DNA of 64,000 nucleotides from NCBI GenBank assembly GCA_938036875.1, contig CALHVX010000020.1, forward strand, positions 209,857-273,856. The letters are read 5' to 3'. The translations under genes were made by a program, and so were the position numbers. Under the pieces are notes generated by a model. That model had not been told where the DNA came from. It made no database searches and worked only from the letters and a program-made list of their open reading frames with translations. This document shows, one piece after another, positions 9,626-18,592 of this stretch (within the stretch, counting starts at the first letter, position 1; every line of letters begins with the position of its first letter). This DNA is from an uncultured Pseudomonadales bacterium. GTDB taxonomy: Bacteria; Pseudomonadota; Gammaproteobacteria; Pseudomonadales; Azotimanducaceae.

Positions 9626-11269
9626 ATGCGCCGGTGGCTGGTTGTCTTGTTGAGCGCCACCTTGCTGCTTATGGTTGCCAGCGCGTTGCGAGCGAACGAA
9701 TACCAACGGGTTGTTTTTGGTAGCTTTAGCACGTCAAGCGCGGCCCAGCGTTGGGCAGCAAAAGTGGCGGGGACGCTGGAGGTCGCCACACAAGTGCTGC
9801 CCTTCACCAGCAATGCCAGCCAAGGGTTTCGTGTTGCAAGCCAGCCGTTAACCCCATCCCGTTGCCTCGACGTTCAACGTTTGGCTCAGGCGCATAGCTG
9901 GCCAACATGGCAGTATGCAGAAAGCCACCAAGTGCGGGCGCAAAAACAACCGGTCGCGATCTCATCTGCACAGTCACAAAGCCCCAAGGCGGTTCTCGCC
10001 CTATCCGCTGGCAAAGCGGATCCGGTGGCCAATGCCTTGAGCAAGCAACCCAGCTCGCCTGTGAGCAAGCCACCAGGCAACCCTATAGCTAGGCAGGTTG
10101 AACAAGAATTCGATCTGGACCTAGGTATGCAATCGCGCAGCTATCTCGACTCTGGCAATGTAGGGCAGGATCGTTGGCAAGCGTCCACCAGTTTGACCCT
10201 GCAATGGCAGCGTAGCTGGCAAGACGGTCGGCGCTCGTTGACCGCTACCCCGTTTTTACGGATTGATTCACAAGACAGCGAGCGGACGCATTTTGATATG
10301 CGTGAGCTGTTTGCCTCAGCCGTTGGCAATGACTGGGAGTTGCACCTAGGCGCGCGTCGAGTGTTTTGGGGCGTGACCGAATTTCATCATTTGGTGGATG
10401 TCATTAACCAAACGGATTTGGTTGAAAACATTGATATGGAAGATAAGTTGGGCCAACCCATGGTGCAACTGTCCCTGGTACGCGATTGGGGTATCGTCGA
10501 CTTGATGTTGTTAACGGGCTTTCGGGAGCGGACTTTTCCTGGGGATGAGGGGCGCTTGCGAGCCTTGTTGCCGATCAACACAGACCGAGCGACATACGCC
10601 TCGGCCGCACAAGAGCATCGTGTCGATGGTGCTATGCGTTGGAGCCACACCTTGGCTGGTGTCGATTTTGGTGTGTATCACTTCAGTGGCACCAACCGGG
10701 ATCCGCAGCTGCGCCTTGTGTCCCTGGGTGCCAATGAGTTTGAGTTGCGACCGCATTACACCACCATTGATCAGACCGGCCTAGATGCGCAAGCGAACCT
10801 GGGGGATTGGGCATTTAAGCTGGAGGCCATTAGCCGGAGCGGCGATGGGGAGCGTTACGCCGCAGCAAATCTTGGGCTAGAGCGTACGTTGGTGGGCGCT
10901 TTTGGTAGCCGCAGCGACTTAGGTTTGGTGCTCGAGTATATGTTTGATGAGCGGGGTGATGAAACGACGAACAGCTTCTTCGAGCGTGACCTAGCGGTTG
11001 GCGCTCGCTGGCAGCTAAACGACCTTTACGACAGCCAGGCGTTGCTGGGTGTTATTTGGGATACCCACAGCGATGAGGTCATTGTGTCAATAGAGGCCAA
11101 TCGACGTTTGGGACAGCACTGGCAACTGGCACTTGAGGCACGCCTGTTTGCTGGTGCGGAACGTCCAGAGCAGCACTCACTGCTAGCATTGCTAGTCGAC
11201 CCCAAGCAAAAAACTGCAGCGTTGCAGCGCGATGATTTTTTGCAGCTTGAGTTTACCCGTTTCTTTTGA
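9626..11269 (+). CDS. Outer-membrane beta-barrel protein with N-terminal SPOR-like domain
   Basis: A 547-residue protein: signal peptide (about 1-23, ending ALRANEY), a SPOR-like region (about 24-100, YQRVVFGSFSTSSAAQRWA), a Ser/Pro/Lys-rich linker (to about 155), then a long series of alternating strands rich in aromatic turns (LDLGMQSRSYL..., VFWGVTEFHHLVDVIN) typical of an outer-membrane barrel. It ends in TRFF, the terminal aromatic needed for Bam-dependent assembly. The barrel resembles DUF1302-like or porin-like proteins found with LolA-like partners. It starts 2 bp after the LolA-like stop. The substrate is unknown. Confidence 0.75.
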   Translation: MRRWLVVLLSATLLLMVASALRANEYQRVVFGSFSTSSAAQRWAAKVAGTLEVATQVLPFTSNASQGFRVASQPLTPSRCLDVQRLAQAHSWPTWQYAESHQVRAQKQPVAISSAQSQSPKAVLALSAGKADPVANALSKQPSSPVSKPPGNPIARQVEQEFDLDLGMQSRSYLDSGNVGQDRWQASTSLTLQWQRSWQDGRRSLTATPFLRIDSQDSERTHFDMRELFASAVGNDWELHLGARRVFWGVTEFHHLVDVINQTDLVENIDMEDKLGQPMVQLSLVRDWGIVDLMLLTGFRERTFPGDEGRLRALLPINTDRATYASAAQEHRVDGAMRWSHTLAGVDFGVYHFSGTNRDPQLRLVSLGANEFELRPHYTTIDQTGLDAQANLGDWAFKLEAISRSGDGERYAAANLGLERTLVGAFGSRSDLGLVLEYMFDERGDETTNSFFERDLAVGARWQLNDLYDSQALLGVIWDTHSDEVIVSIEANRRLGQHWQLALEARLFAGAERPEQHSLLALLVDPKQKTAALQRDDFLQLEFTRFF

Positions 11270-11346
11270 GGCTTTTGGTTTACCTACTAACAATAGTGGG
11301 ACTGCCTCGCTAGACTAACGCTTTGTGCAACGATGATTGATATCGC

Positions 11347-11949
11347 ATGGTCCCTGTAAACCGCGAATTGCTGGCCGCTCGCGAGCGTGCCGAATTGCTT
11401 GTCCCATACGCTGAAGTGGTGAAGGCCATAGATCAGGTCTCTGTGCGCCTGACCTTAGCTTGTGCGGAATCTAACCCGTTGCTGCTTTGTGTGATGCAGG
11501 GCGGGTTAGCCTTTGCTGGCGCTTTGCAACAACGCCTGCACTTTCCGCTAGAGTGCGATTATTTGCAGGTGTCCCGTTATGGCGTGGGCACTAGCGGCAA
11601 CAAGTTGCAGTGGCGGGTTGAGCCACAGGCATCTTTAGCGAATCGATCTGTTGTCTTGGTTGATGATGTGTTGGATGAAGGGGTGACCTTAGCCGAGTTG
11701 CAACGCTGGGCGCAGGCGCAAGGGGCGAGTGAGGTGCTCAGCGCTGTGCTTGTGGATAAGCAGATTGCGGCTGAGCGGTCGACCTCCGCCGATTTTGTTG
11801 CTTTGCAATGTCCGGATCGGTTTTTGTTGGGCTGGGGTATGGACCTCGCCGGTTACTGGCGCAATTTAGATGGTATCTATGCTTTGCCTGTGGATGATCC
11901 GCTTACTCAACCCGGCGCCTTAGCCGTTACCGACGAGGCAAATGCCTGA
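11347..11949 (+). CDS. hpt: Hypoxanthine-guanine phosphoribosyltransferase
   Basis: A 200-residue purine-salvage enzyme that joins hypoxanthine or guanine to PRPP to give IMP or GMP. The PRPP-binding loop is VVLVDDVLDEGVT (102-114), and the upstream CVMQGGLAFAGAL segment is the flexible loop region of the type I PRTase fold. The stop overlaps the start of the next gene (TGATG), so the two are translationally coupled. The downstream phosphorylase produces hypoxanthine, the substrate of this enzyme, so the pair makes a complete salvage route. Confidence 0.9.
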   Translation: MVPVNRELLAARERAELLVPYAEVVKAIDQVSVRLTLACAESNPLLLCVMQGGLAFAGALQQRLHFPLECDYLQVSRYGVGTSGNKLQWRVEPQASLANRSVVLVDDVLDEGVTLAELQRWAQAQGASEVLSAVLVDKQIAAERSTSADFVALQCPDRFLLGWGMDLAGYWRNLDGIYALPVDDPLTQPGALAVTDEANA

Positions 11950-12719
11950 TGGACCCGTTACAGCACTTACCTAAGTTAGATAACCCCTTGGCTGTTGTGG
12001 TGGGCTCTGCTGCCTTGCCATTGATGTCTCAATGGCCACAGTTTGCCACGCCGACAACCCCATTTGGTCGAGCGGTGGGACCTTTGTGGATAGGTGAAGT
12101 TGCCGGCCGCGACCTGGTGGTGTTGCCACGCCATGGCGCTCCACACCGGCTTGCGCCGCATCAAGTGAACTACCGCGCGGTGATTGATACCTTGTGCCAG
12201 TTGGGTGTGCGTGACGTGCTCGCCAGCCACACCGTCGGCGGTATCGACCCCAGTTTGCAGCCTGGTGCTTATGCGGTACCAACCCAGTTGATTGACTATA
12301 CCTACGGGCGTGAACACACGTTTTACGGTGAGGCACCGGTGGATCATGTGGAGTTCGGCGAGCCCTTTACGCCGCGTCTGCGGGAGGCGCTGTTGGCGGC
12401 GGCCGCCCAGCTAGAGATTGAGGTTGAACCAACCGGAACTTATGGTTGCACTCAAGGGCCACGCTTTGAAACGGCAGCCGAAATTCAGCGTATGGCTCGA
12501 GACGGCGCAACCTTGGTAGGGATGACGGCCATGCCTGAAGCATCGTTAGCAGCAGAACGTGGCTTAAGTTATGCCAGCTTGTGTTTGGTGGTGAACCCCG
12601 CAGCCGGGGTCGTCGCGGAGCCTATTGCCGTGGACGAAGTTCGAGCCATCGCTCATGCGGCGGCGCCAGGGTTAGAGCAGCTACTTTTGGCTGGCCTCAA
12701 ACAACTTGTACTGAGCTAG
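11949..12719 (+). CDS. S-methyl-5'-thioinosine phosphorylase (PNP/MTAP family)
   Basis: A 256-residue trimeric-type nucleoside phosphorylase. Motifs: phosphate-binding LPRHGAPHRLAPHQVNYRA, GTYGCTQGPRFETAAEI, and GMTAMPEASLA in the nucleoside site. At the base-specificity position it has N216-P-A-A instead of the Asp-x-Asp of adenosine-type MTAP, which predicts a 6-oxopurine substrate, as reported for the Pseudomonas aeruginosa MTIP. With hpt it would recycle methylthioinosine from polyamine or quorum-signal synthesis to hypoxanthine and IMP. Its last 39 bases overlap the 3' end of csiV on the other strand. Confidence 0.87.
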   Translation: MDPLQHLPKLDNPLAVVVGSAALPLMSQWPQFATPTTPFGRAVGPLWIGEVAGRDLVVLPRHGAPHRLAPHQVNYRAVIDTLCQLGVRDVLASHTVGGIDPSLQPGAYAVPTQLIDYTYGREHTFYGEAPVDHVEFGEPFTPRLREALLAAAAQLEIEVEPTGTYGCTQGPRFETAAEIQRMARDGATLVGMTAMPEASLAAERGLSYASLCLVVNPAAGVVAEPIAVDEVRAIAHAAAPGLEQLLLAGLKQLVLS

Positions 12720-13712
12720 CAGCGCCTCTGGGACTTTTATCTTGTCTATGCGTACAAGCATCCCTAGCTTTGGGTGGTCCAAATAGTGCAAAAAGCCGCT
12801 GCGCATACGACGGGTTTCATCGAGTACCATAAACAACGGCTCAGGCTGTTGTTGCGCCTGAGAGGATTGGTCGTTCAGGGTGGGTGCAAGTGTCTGATCA
12901 TCAAAGCGACTAGAGCCAGGTCCGTTGGTGGCAGGCGCTAGCGGGCCCGGCCGGCCTTGGGGCTGTCCAGCAGCAGTGCTTGGACCCATGTCCTGTGCGG
13001 CAAAGTCCGCGCCTAGCTCGTCGCCAAAGGCAGGGTCGTGATACCACAGTTGTGCGTGCAGGTGCAGATAACGGTTTACGGTAACCTCGATGCTGCCGGT
13101 GAGTTGGTACTCGCCACTTTCTAACTCGTTAACCGCTATCTCCAGCGGTTCGGGTTCGTCACGATTCGGTACAGCTTGCAACCAGTTGCCGCGCCATATC
13201 ACAGTATGGTTGCGAGGACGTTGCAACCGCTGCAACTCATCTTCTAGCCTTGGATTAGCGTCTGCTTCAAAGATGAGGTTGCGCGATTCAAGCTCTTGTT
13301 CATAGGCATTGATCGCCTCAAGGAAGTCGACGCGTATGGACTCTTTCGTGCTGTCTTCTTCAAACAGCTGTGTCTCGAGCGTCAAGCGCTGCTCGGTTGG
13401 CTCGCGTGCGCCCGTCATCGTCGTTTCGGCGTCGAGCAATGCATCGGGGTCTGTTGCGGTTAGCGGCTCACTGATTAATGTGCTGCTATCGATGGCGTCA
13501 TCCGTATCGGAACCTGGGCGAGGGTTGGCTAAGGCTTCTAGAGTATTTTTGTCATCAATGTTGGACCGTTCAAAAACAATCACCTCGATACTAAACCAAC
13601 GTTTGGTGAGATAGTCTTCAAATTTGGCGGATGCGGGGAGGCTGGTCAGTGCGCAGAGCAAAACGCTAGCCACCAGGCATAGTGTGCGCCAAGGTTTCGC
13701 TTGGGTTGGCAT
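12681..13712 (-). CDS. csiV: CsiV-type peptidoglycan-binding/division-associated protein
   Basis: A 343-residue exported protein. The start at 13712 (MPTQAKPWRTLCLVAS) gives a signal peptide cleaved after LPASA; the frame runs further upstream but into mfd. The first mature strand RWFSIEVIVFER and the C-terminal GFLHYLDHPKLGMLVRIDKI are the conserved blocks of the CsiV family (Vibrio CsiV interacts with the LpoA-PBP1a system). The middle is acidic and Q/P-rich and probably disordered. The start is 7 bp after the mfd stop, so the two share a transcript, as in Vibrio and Pseudomonas. Confidence 0.82.
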   Translation of the reverse strand: MPTQAKPWRTLCLVASVLLCALTSLPASAKFEDYLTKRWFSIEVIVFERSNIDDKNTLEALANPRPGSDTDDAIDSSTLISEPLTATDPDALLDAETTMTGAREPTEQRLTLETQLFEEDSTKESIRVDFLEAINAYEQELESRNLIFEADANPRLEDELQRLQRPRNHTVIWRGNWLQAVPNRDEPEPLEIAVNELESGEYQLTGSIEVTVNRYLHLHAQLWYHDPAFGDELGADFAAQDMGPSTAAGQPQGRPGPLAPATNGPGSSRFDDQTLAPTLNDQSSQAQQQPEPLFMVLDETRRMRSGFLHYLDHPKLGMLVRIDKIKVPEALLAQYKLFEASQK

Positions 13713-13719
13713 GGGCTTG

Positions 13720-16700
13720 TTAAGATCCAGCAAGTTGTTGCAATAGCTCACGGGCGAATGTTCCTCGCGCTTCAAAATCCGCTAGCTCGACCCGTATTCG
13801 TAGCAGGGTCGCGCCATCTAAGCGATAAGTTTGGGGTTGAGACTGTACCAGATTTACGACCTTCAACGGGTCCACTTTGGTGTTGCTAGAAAACTCGATG
13901 CGGCCGCCGTTCTCACCAAAATCAATTTTGGTGATACCCAAGGGTTCCGCTAGCAGCTTCAGCTCGGTCACAGCAAACAAGCGCAGCAAGCCTGGTGGTG
14001 GGCGGCCGAATCGGTCGATGATTTCAACCTTGAGGTCGTCAAGCTCTGCCGTGGTTTTTGCGCTGGCAATGCGCTTGTAAAGGATAAGCCTGGTGTGCAC
14101 ATCCGGCAGGTAGTCGTCGGCGATTAACACGGTGGCGTGCAGATTGACCTCATGGTTGGTCGGCTCAAGCGGGTTGTCTAAGTCTGGTGTGTTGCCATCT
14201 TTGATGGCTTTCACCGCACGTTCTAACAAGTCCATGTACAGGGCAAAGCCAACAGCTTCAATCTGCCCGGATTGGCCATCACCCAACATGTCGCCCGCAC
14301 CCCGGATCTCAAGATCGTGGGTTGCTAGGGTGAAGCCAACGCCCAGCTCACCGCTGGCTTCAATGGCGTCGAGCCGCTTACGGGAATCCGCAGAGATGGA
14401 TTTAGGGTGAGGGGTTAGCAAGTAAGCGTAGGCTTGACGGGTAGACCGACCCACACGCCCACGCAGTTGGTGTAACTGGGCCAAGCCAAATTTGTCCGCA
14501 CGATCAATAATAATGGTGTTGGCGTTAGGCACATCAATACCGTTTTCAATAATGGTAGTGCACACCAGTATGTTGAGTTGCCGGTGCACAAACTCGCTCA
14601 TGACACGTTCAAGCTCGCGCTTGGCCATTTGCCCATGGCCAATGCCGATACGTGCTTCAGGCACCAACTCGGCGATGCCCTGCGCGCAGTCATTGATGTT
14701 CTGCACTTCGTTGTGCAGGTAGAAGACTTGGCCGCCTCGCTGTAGCTCCCGGTTGATCGCCTCTTTAATAACCTGGTTACGTTTTTCTTGAACAAAGGTT
14801 TTGATCGACATCCGCTTGGCTGGCGGCGTCGCAATAATGGATAGCTCGCGCAGTCCAGACAGCGCTAGGTTTAGCGTGCGCGGAATAGGCGTTGCGGTGA
14901 GCGTGATCACGTCGACCTCGGATCGCAACGCTTTGAGGCGTTCCTTCTGGCGCACACCAAAGCGATGCTCTTCGTCGATAATCACCAAGCCGAGGTCTTT
15001 GAAGCTGATGGCGGGGTTGAGCAGCTTATGTGTGCCGATGAGAATATCCACCGTGCCTTTTTTTAGCTGTTGTGCCACTTCGGTGATCTCGCTTTCAACG
15101 CGCATGCGCGAGATAACTTCTATTTTTACCGGCCAGTTAGCAAAGCGATCCTTAAAGGATTCTCCGTGCTGGGTTGCCAGCAAGGTTGTGGGTACCAAGA
15201 CGGCGACCTGCTTGCCACTGTTAACCGCAACAAAGGCGGCACGCATGGCTACCTCTGTTTTGCCAAAACCCACATCCCCACAAATTAGGCGGTCGGTGGT
15301 TTTATCGGCAACCAAGTCGGCGATAACTTCGTCTACCGCGCGTTGTTGATCTGGGGTCATTTCGAACGGGAACTGCTCTGCAAAGCGCTGGTAGTCATCG
15401 CCAGGCTCGGCAAATTGATAAGCCGGTTTAAGCTCACGACGCGCGTAGATGTTGAGCAGCTCTGCTGCGGTATCGTGGGCGCGTTCTGCCGCCTTGCGTT
15501 TTGCTTTTTCCCACTGATCGGAACCGAGCCGGTGGAGCGGGGCGGTGACTTCTTCCGCCCCTGAGTAACGGCCGATAAGATGCAACGAGGTGACCGGCAC
15601 ATACAGCTTGGCCCCTTCCGCATACTCTAAGGCCAGGAACTCGTTGTCCGCACCGTCGATGGACAGTGTTTGCAAACCTAAGTAACGGCCCACCCCATGT
15701 TCCAGATGCACCACGGGAGAGCCTGGATGCAACTCCGTAAGGTTACGAATAACCTGCTCAGGATCAACGGCGCGTCCACCACGTACTCGTGCTGAAGTGC
15801 CGCTTTGGCCTGGGCGCTCGCCAAACAGATCAAACTCGGTGATCAGTTGCATGCTACCCAAGGCAAAACCGCGGTCTAAGGTGCCAATGCAAATGCCGCT
15901 AGCGCCGACCTCGCAGAACTCGTTGAAGTCCGCGTATTGGGGGAGCGCGATGTTGGCTCGGCGTAGAAATTCGTCCAGCACCTGGAGTCGGCCGGCGGAT
16001 TCCGCAATGAGTAAGGTGGGTTGTTGTTGGTTTGATAAAAACTGTTGTAGCGCAGCCGCCGGTTCTTTGGCGCGATGGTTTACTTGCAGCGATGGCAGCT
16101 TGCTGGCGCCAAAGTCGAGATGCACTATTTTGCTTTTCGCGCTTGCGGGCCACAGGTTGACTTGGGGGAGCTGATTGAGCCGACCAAACAACTCATCAAA
16201 CTTTAGCCAAAGTGCTTCTGGCTTGAGTATCGGGCGCTCGATGTCGTGACCGAGCTCATCGTATCGAGCGGCGATATCGTCTAAACACTCTTGGGCGCAG
16301 ACGTCCGCACTGCCGACGATTTCTGGGCTCCAAAACAAGCAGCTGTTGGCGGGTAGATAGTCGAACAAGCTGCCAAGCTCATCGAAGAAAAAGGGCAAGT
16401 AGTATTCAATCCCACTGGGGGCAAAACCTTGGCTCACATCCTGGTACAAGCTGCAGCGGCGTACATCAACATTGAACGTGTGGTGCCAGGTTTCACGAAA
16501 GCGGGCGATGGCCGTGTCGTTTAACGGGAACTCTTTGGCCGGTAGCAGGGCAAAGCTATCGGTCCGTTCTTCGGTGCGTTGGGTCTGGGCGTCAAAAGTT
16601 CGTAGGCTTTCGATCTCATCATCCATGAGATCGATCCGAATCGGTTGCTCTGCGCCCATGGGATAGATGTCCATCAAGCTGCCACGGATTGCATACTCGC

Positions 16701-17208
16701 CGCGGTTGGCCACGGTATCTACCGCTTGGTAGCCGGCAGCATCGAAACGACGTCTTTGATCGTGTGGATCAAACTGCTGGCCGACCTGCAAATCGATGCT
16801 GTGGCCATCGATGAAAGACTGCGGGGCAACTCGCTGCAATAAAGTGGCCATAGGCACCACAAGTAGCCCGCGTTTCGCTTTGGGGAGCGCTTGGAGGCTC
16901 GCGAGCCGTTCGCTGACAATATCCTGGTGCGGCGAAAAGCCGTCGTAGGGGAGGGTTTCCCAGTCTGGGAAGCTCAGCAGCGGTAGGCTGGCTGGGCGGA
17001 AAAACTCGATGCTGCGTAGCCAGCGATTCGCGCTAGCCGTGTCCGGCGTCACAATAATACCGATGCCATCGTGGTTCGATGCAGCATTGATTGCGGCCAG
17101 GGCCGCAGCGCTACCGGGCAGGTTTGCCCAATTTTCGGCAAAGCCCGATTGCTCCGGTAGTGGTTGGTCTGCTGCAGGCAGGCTGATCTTAGGATTGCTA
17201 GTAGTCAT
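13720..17208 (-). CDS. mfd: Transcription-repair coupling factor Mfd
   Basis: A 1162-residue helicase-like translocase that removes RNA polymerase stalled at DNA lesions and recruits UvrA. Order: UvrB-like N-terminal module (LPDWETLPYDGFSPHQD, ANRGEYAIRGSLMDIYP), RNAP-interaction domain (VVHLEHGVGRYLGL), RecG-like motor with Walker A GDVGFGKTEVA and DEEH box IDEEHRFGV, and the TRCF C-terminal domain. I prefer the ATG at 17208 (MTTSNPKISL); an in-frame ATG 23 codons earlier adds a basic stretch not usual in the family. csiV follows 7 bp downstream. Confidence 0.97.
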   Translation of the reverse strand: MTTSNPKISLPAADQPLPEQSGFAENWANLPGSAAALAAINAASNHDGIGIIVTPDTASANRWLRSIEFFRPASLPLLSFPDWETLPYDGFSPHQDIVSERLASLQALPKAKRGLLVVPMATLLQRVAPQSFIDGHSIDLQVGQQFDPHDQRRRFDAAGYQAVDTVANRGEYAIRGSLMDIYPMGAEQPIRIDLMDDEIESLRTFDAQTQRTEERTDSFALLPAKEFPLNDTAIARFRETWHHTFNVDVRRCSLYQDVSQGFAPSGIEYYLPFFFDELGSLFDYLPANSCLFWSPEIVGSADVCAQECLDDIAARYDELGHDIERPILKPEALWLKFDELFGRLNQLPQVNLWPASAKSKIVHLDFGASKLPSLQVNHRAKEPAAALQQFLSNQQQPTLLIAESAGRLQVLDEFLRRANIALPQYADFNEFCEVGASGICIGTLDRGFALGSMQLITEFDLFGERPGQSGTSARVRGGRAVDPEQVIRNLTELHPGSPVVHLEHGVGRYLGLQTLSIDGADNEFLALEYAEGAKLYVPVTSLHLIGRYSGAEEVTAPLHRLGSDQWEKAKRKAAERAHDTAAELLNIYARRELKPAYQFAEPGDDYQRFAEQFPFEMTPDQQRAVDEVIADLVADKTTDRLICGDVGFGKTEVAMRAAFVAVNSGKQVAVLVPTTLLATQHGESFKDRFANWPVKIEVISRMRVESEITEVAQQLKKGTVDILIGTHKLLNPAISFKDLGLVIIDEEHRFGVRQKERLKALRSEVDVITLTATPIPRTLNLALSGLRELSIIATPPAKRMSIKTFVQEKRNQVIKEAINRELQRGGQVFYLHNEVQNINDCAQGIAELVPEARIGIGHGQMAKRELERVMSEFVHRQLNILVCTTIIENGIDVPNANTIIIDRADKFGLAQLHQLRGRVGRSTRQAYAYLLTPHPKSISADSRKRLDAIEASGELGVGFTLATHDLEIRGAGDMLGDGQSGQIEAVGFALYMDLLERAVKAIKDGNTPDLDNPLEPTNHEVNLHATVLIADDYLPDVHTRLILYKRIASAKTTAELDDLKVEIIDRFGRPPPGLLRLFAVTELKLLAEPLGITKIDFGENGGRIEFSSNTKVDPLKVVNLVQSQPQTYRLDGATLLRIRVELADFEARGTFARELLQQLAGS

Positions 17209-17275
17209 GCTGGCGGTGTTGTGGCGCAGCGCGTAGTGTACGCATGTGCGCCGAGTGAAGCGACGGAGGTTTGTC

Positions 17276-18364
17276 ATGCGATGGGGTGGTGTCTTAATAG
17301 CAATTGCGGTGTTGGCCTGTGCTTATACCATCGGCTATCTCAATGGTGCTCGATCGGCCCAGGTTGGGGCTGAGCTAACGGCTGAAGAGACAATCGTACC
17401 CACGCCAGTTGCTGTGCCTGAAGTGGGTCCCAATGACCATTTGCCTCCGGCCTTTGGGCAAGCTTTGGCGGCGCGAGATTGGGATGCCATGGTGCAATTG
17501 CTGGAAGAGGCTAATATTGCCGGCGATGACGCTACTTACAGCGACATGCACACTAGGCTGATGGATATCTCGCTTGAATTGGCGGACCAAGAAGCCGTAG
17601 TTGATGGTGCTGAGCTATTGCGTACCTTTATTGAGTTGAACCCGCATGACGAAGACGCTCTGTTTACTCTGGCGGCCTTGTATGCACAAGCCGACGAATT
17701 TGCGTTGGCCCTCGAGCCCATCTTCCAAGTCCTAGATTTTCCGCGCACCAGCGAGCTTGGTGCCAAAGCAGCGCAATTGCGTGATGAGTATATCCGCGGC
17801 GAGACAGAGCTGTTGTTGGAGCAAAGCCTGGGCGAGCGCATTGCTTTTTATCAATACCTGACCCAACGTGAGCCGACTAACGATCAGCATCGCTTGGCGT
17901 TGGCTGCTGCTCTAGTTGAGGCGGATGACCTAGAAGCGGCCAGGTCGGTGGTGGCCGCTATCGGTGGCTTTGGGGTGGCACCCCAAGAGGTTGCCAACGT
18001 GCAACAACAGCTTCAACTTGCCGCCGCCGGTCTGCCTATAGAGCGGCAGGGTGAGGCGCTGTACGCGCAAATTCAGGTCAATGGTGAAACGCTGCGACTG
18101 TTGGTGGATACCGGGGCGAGCAAAACGGCGATCGACGCCTCTGCCCTGGCAGCCTTGGATGTGCAGCCGGCAAATCGAGTTGCTCGACTCTTAACCGCTG
18201 GTGGACCTATTCGGGCGGATGTTTATTTGGTTAACCAACTGCGGTTTGGTGGTCTGGAGCTGGATAACTTTGAGGTGGTTGGGCTGGATTCCGTTCCAAC
18301 GCAGACCCAGGGTTTGCTGGGTATGGACCTGCTGAACCAAGTCGGTGAGCTCAGCATTCAGTAG
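17276..18364 (+). CDS. Membrane-anchored TPR protein with C-terminal retropepsin-like aspartic protease domain
   Basis: A 362-residue protein. An N-terminal transmembrane anchor (VLIAIAVLACAYTIGYLNG, about 6-24) is followed by a helical TPR-like region (about 60-255) and a C-terminal retropepsin-like domain with the active-site signature VDTGAS (D278) and the later GLLGMDLLNQ flap/strand. Single-domain aspartic proteases of this type (TIGR02281-like) work as dimers in the periplasm or membrane. The start at 17276 has GGAGG 7 bases upstream; a GTG 10 codons before is less likely. It stands alone, divergent from mfd. The substrate is unknown. Confidence 0.82.
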   Translation: MRWGGVLIAIAVLACAYTIGYLNGARSAQVGAELTAEETIVPTPVAVPEVGPNDHLPPAFGQALAARDWDAMVQLLEEANIAGDDATYSDMHTRLMDISLELADQEAVVDGAELLRTFIELNPHDEDALFTLAALYAQADEFALALEPIFQVLDFPRTSELGAKAAQLRDEYIRGETELLLEQSLGERIAFYQYLTQREPTNDQHRLALAAALVEADDLEAARSVVAAIGGFGVAPQEVANVQQQLQLAAAGLPIERQGEALYAQIQVNGETLRLLVDTGASKTAIDASALAALDVQPANRVARLLTAGGPIRADVYLVNQLRFGGLELDNFEVVGLDSVPTQTQGLLGMDLLNQVGELSIQ

Positions 18365-18545
18365 CCACCAGGTGAACCGCGTCTAGACCGCTCGCGGGCC
18401 CAGGTTAACTAAGCCGATGAGCCCAATTTTGGTGGGGTGTCCAACTTCGATTCAATGGGGTACTCTCTGGCGCGAAAATTAGTTTGCGCAACGGGAAGTT
18501 AGCGCCGCCTTAGCGTGAATTTGCAAACGGATAGACCCTTTGGCG

Positions 18546-18568
18546 AGAACCTTAGGATAGAACCTTAG
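18546..18568 (+). repeat. Direct repeat AGAACCTTAG x2 upstream of the 2-oxoacid oxidoreductase genes
   Basis: AGAACCTTAG occurs at 18546-18555 and again at 18559-18568, spaced 13 bp start to start, 25 bp before the ATG at 18593. It could be a regulator half-site pair or chance. The rest of the 228-bp gap after 18364 shows no clear promoter or terminator. Confidence 0.4.
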
Positions 18569-18592
18569 TTTAGGATCAGGGCAACACGACTT

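Noticed and set aside
14801..15349. 182-residue frame antisense to mfd
   Set aside because: Ser/Arg-rich shadow of conserved mfd motor sequence.
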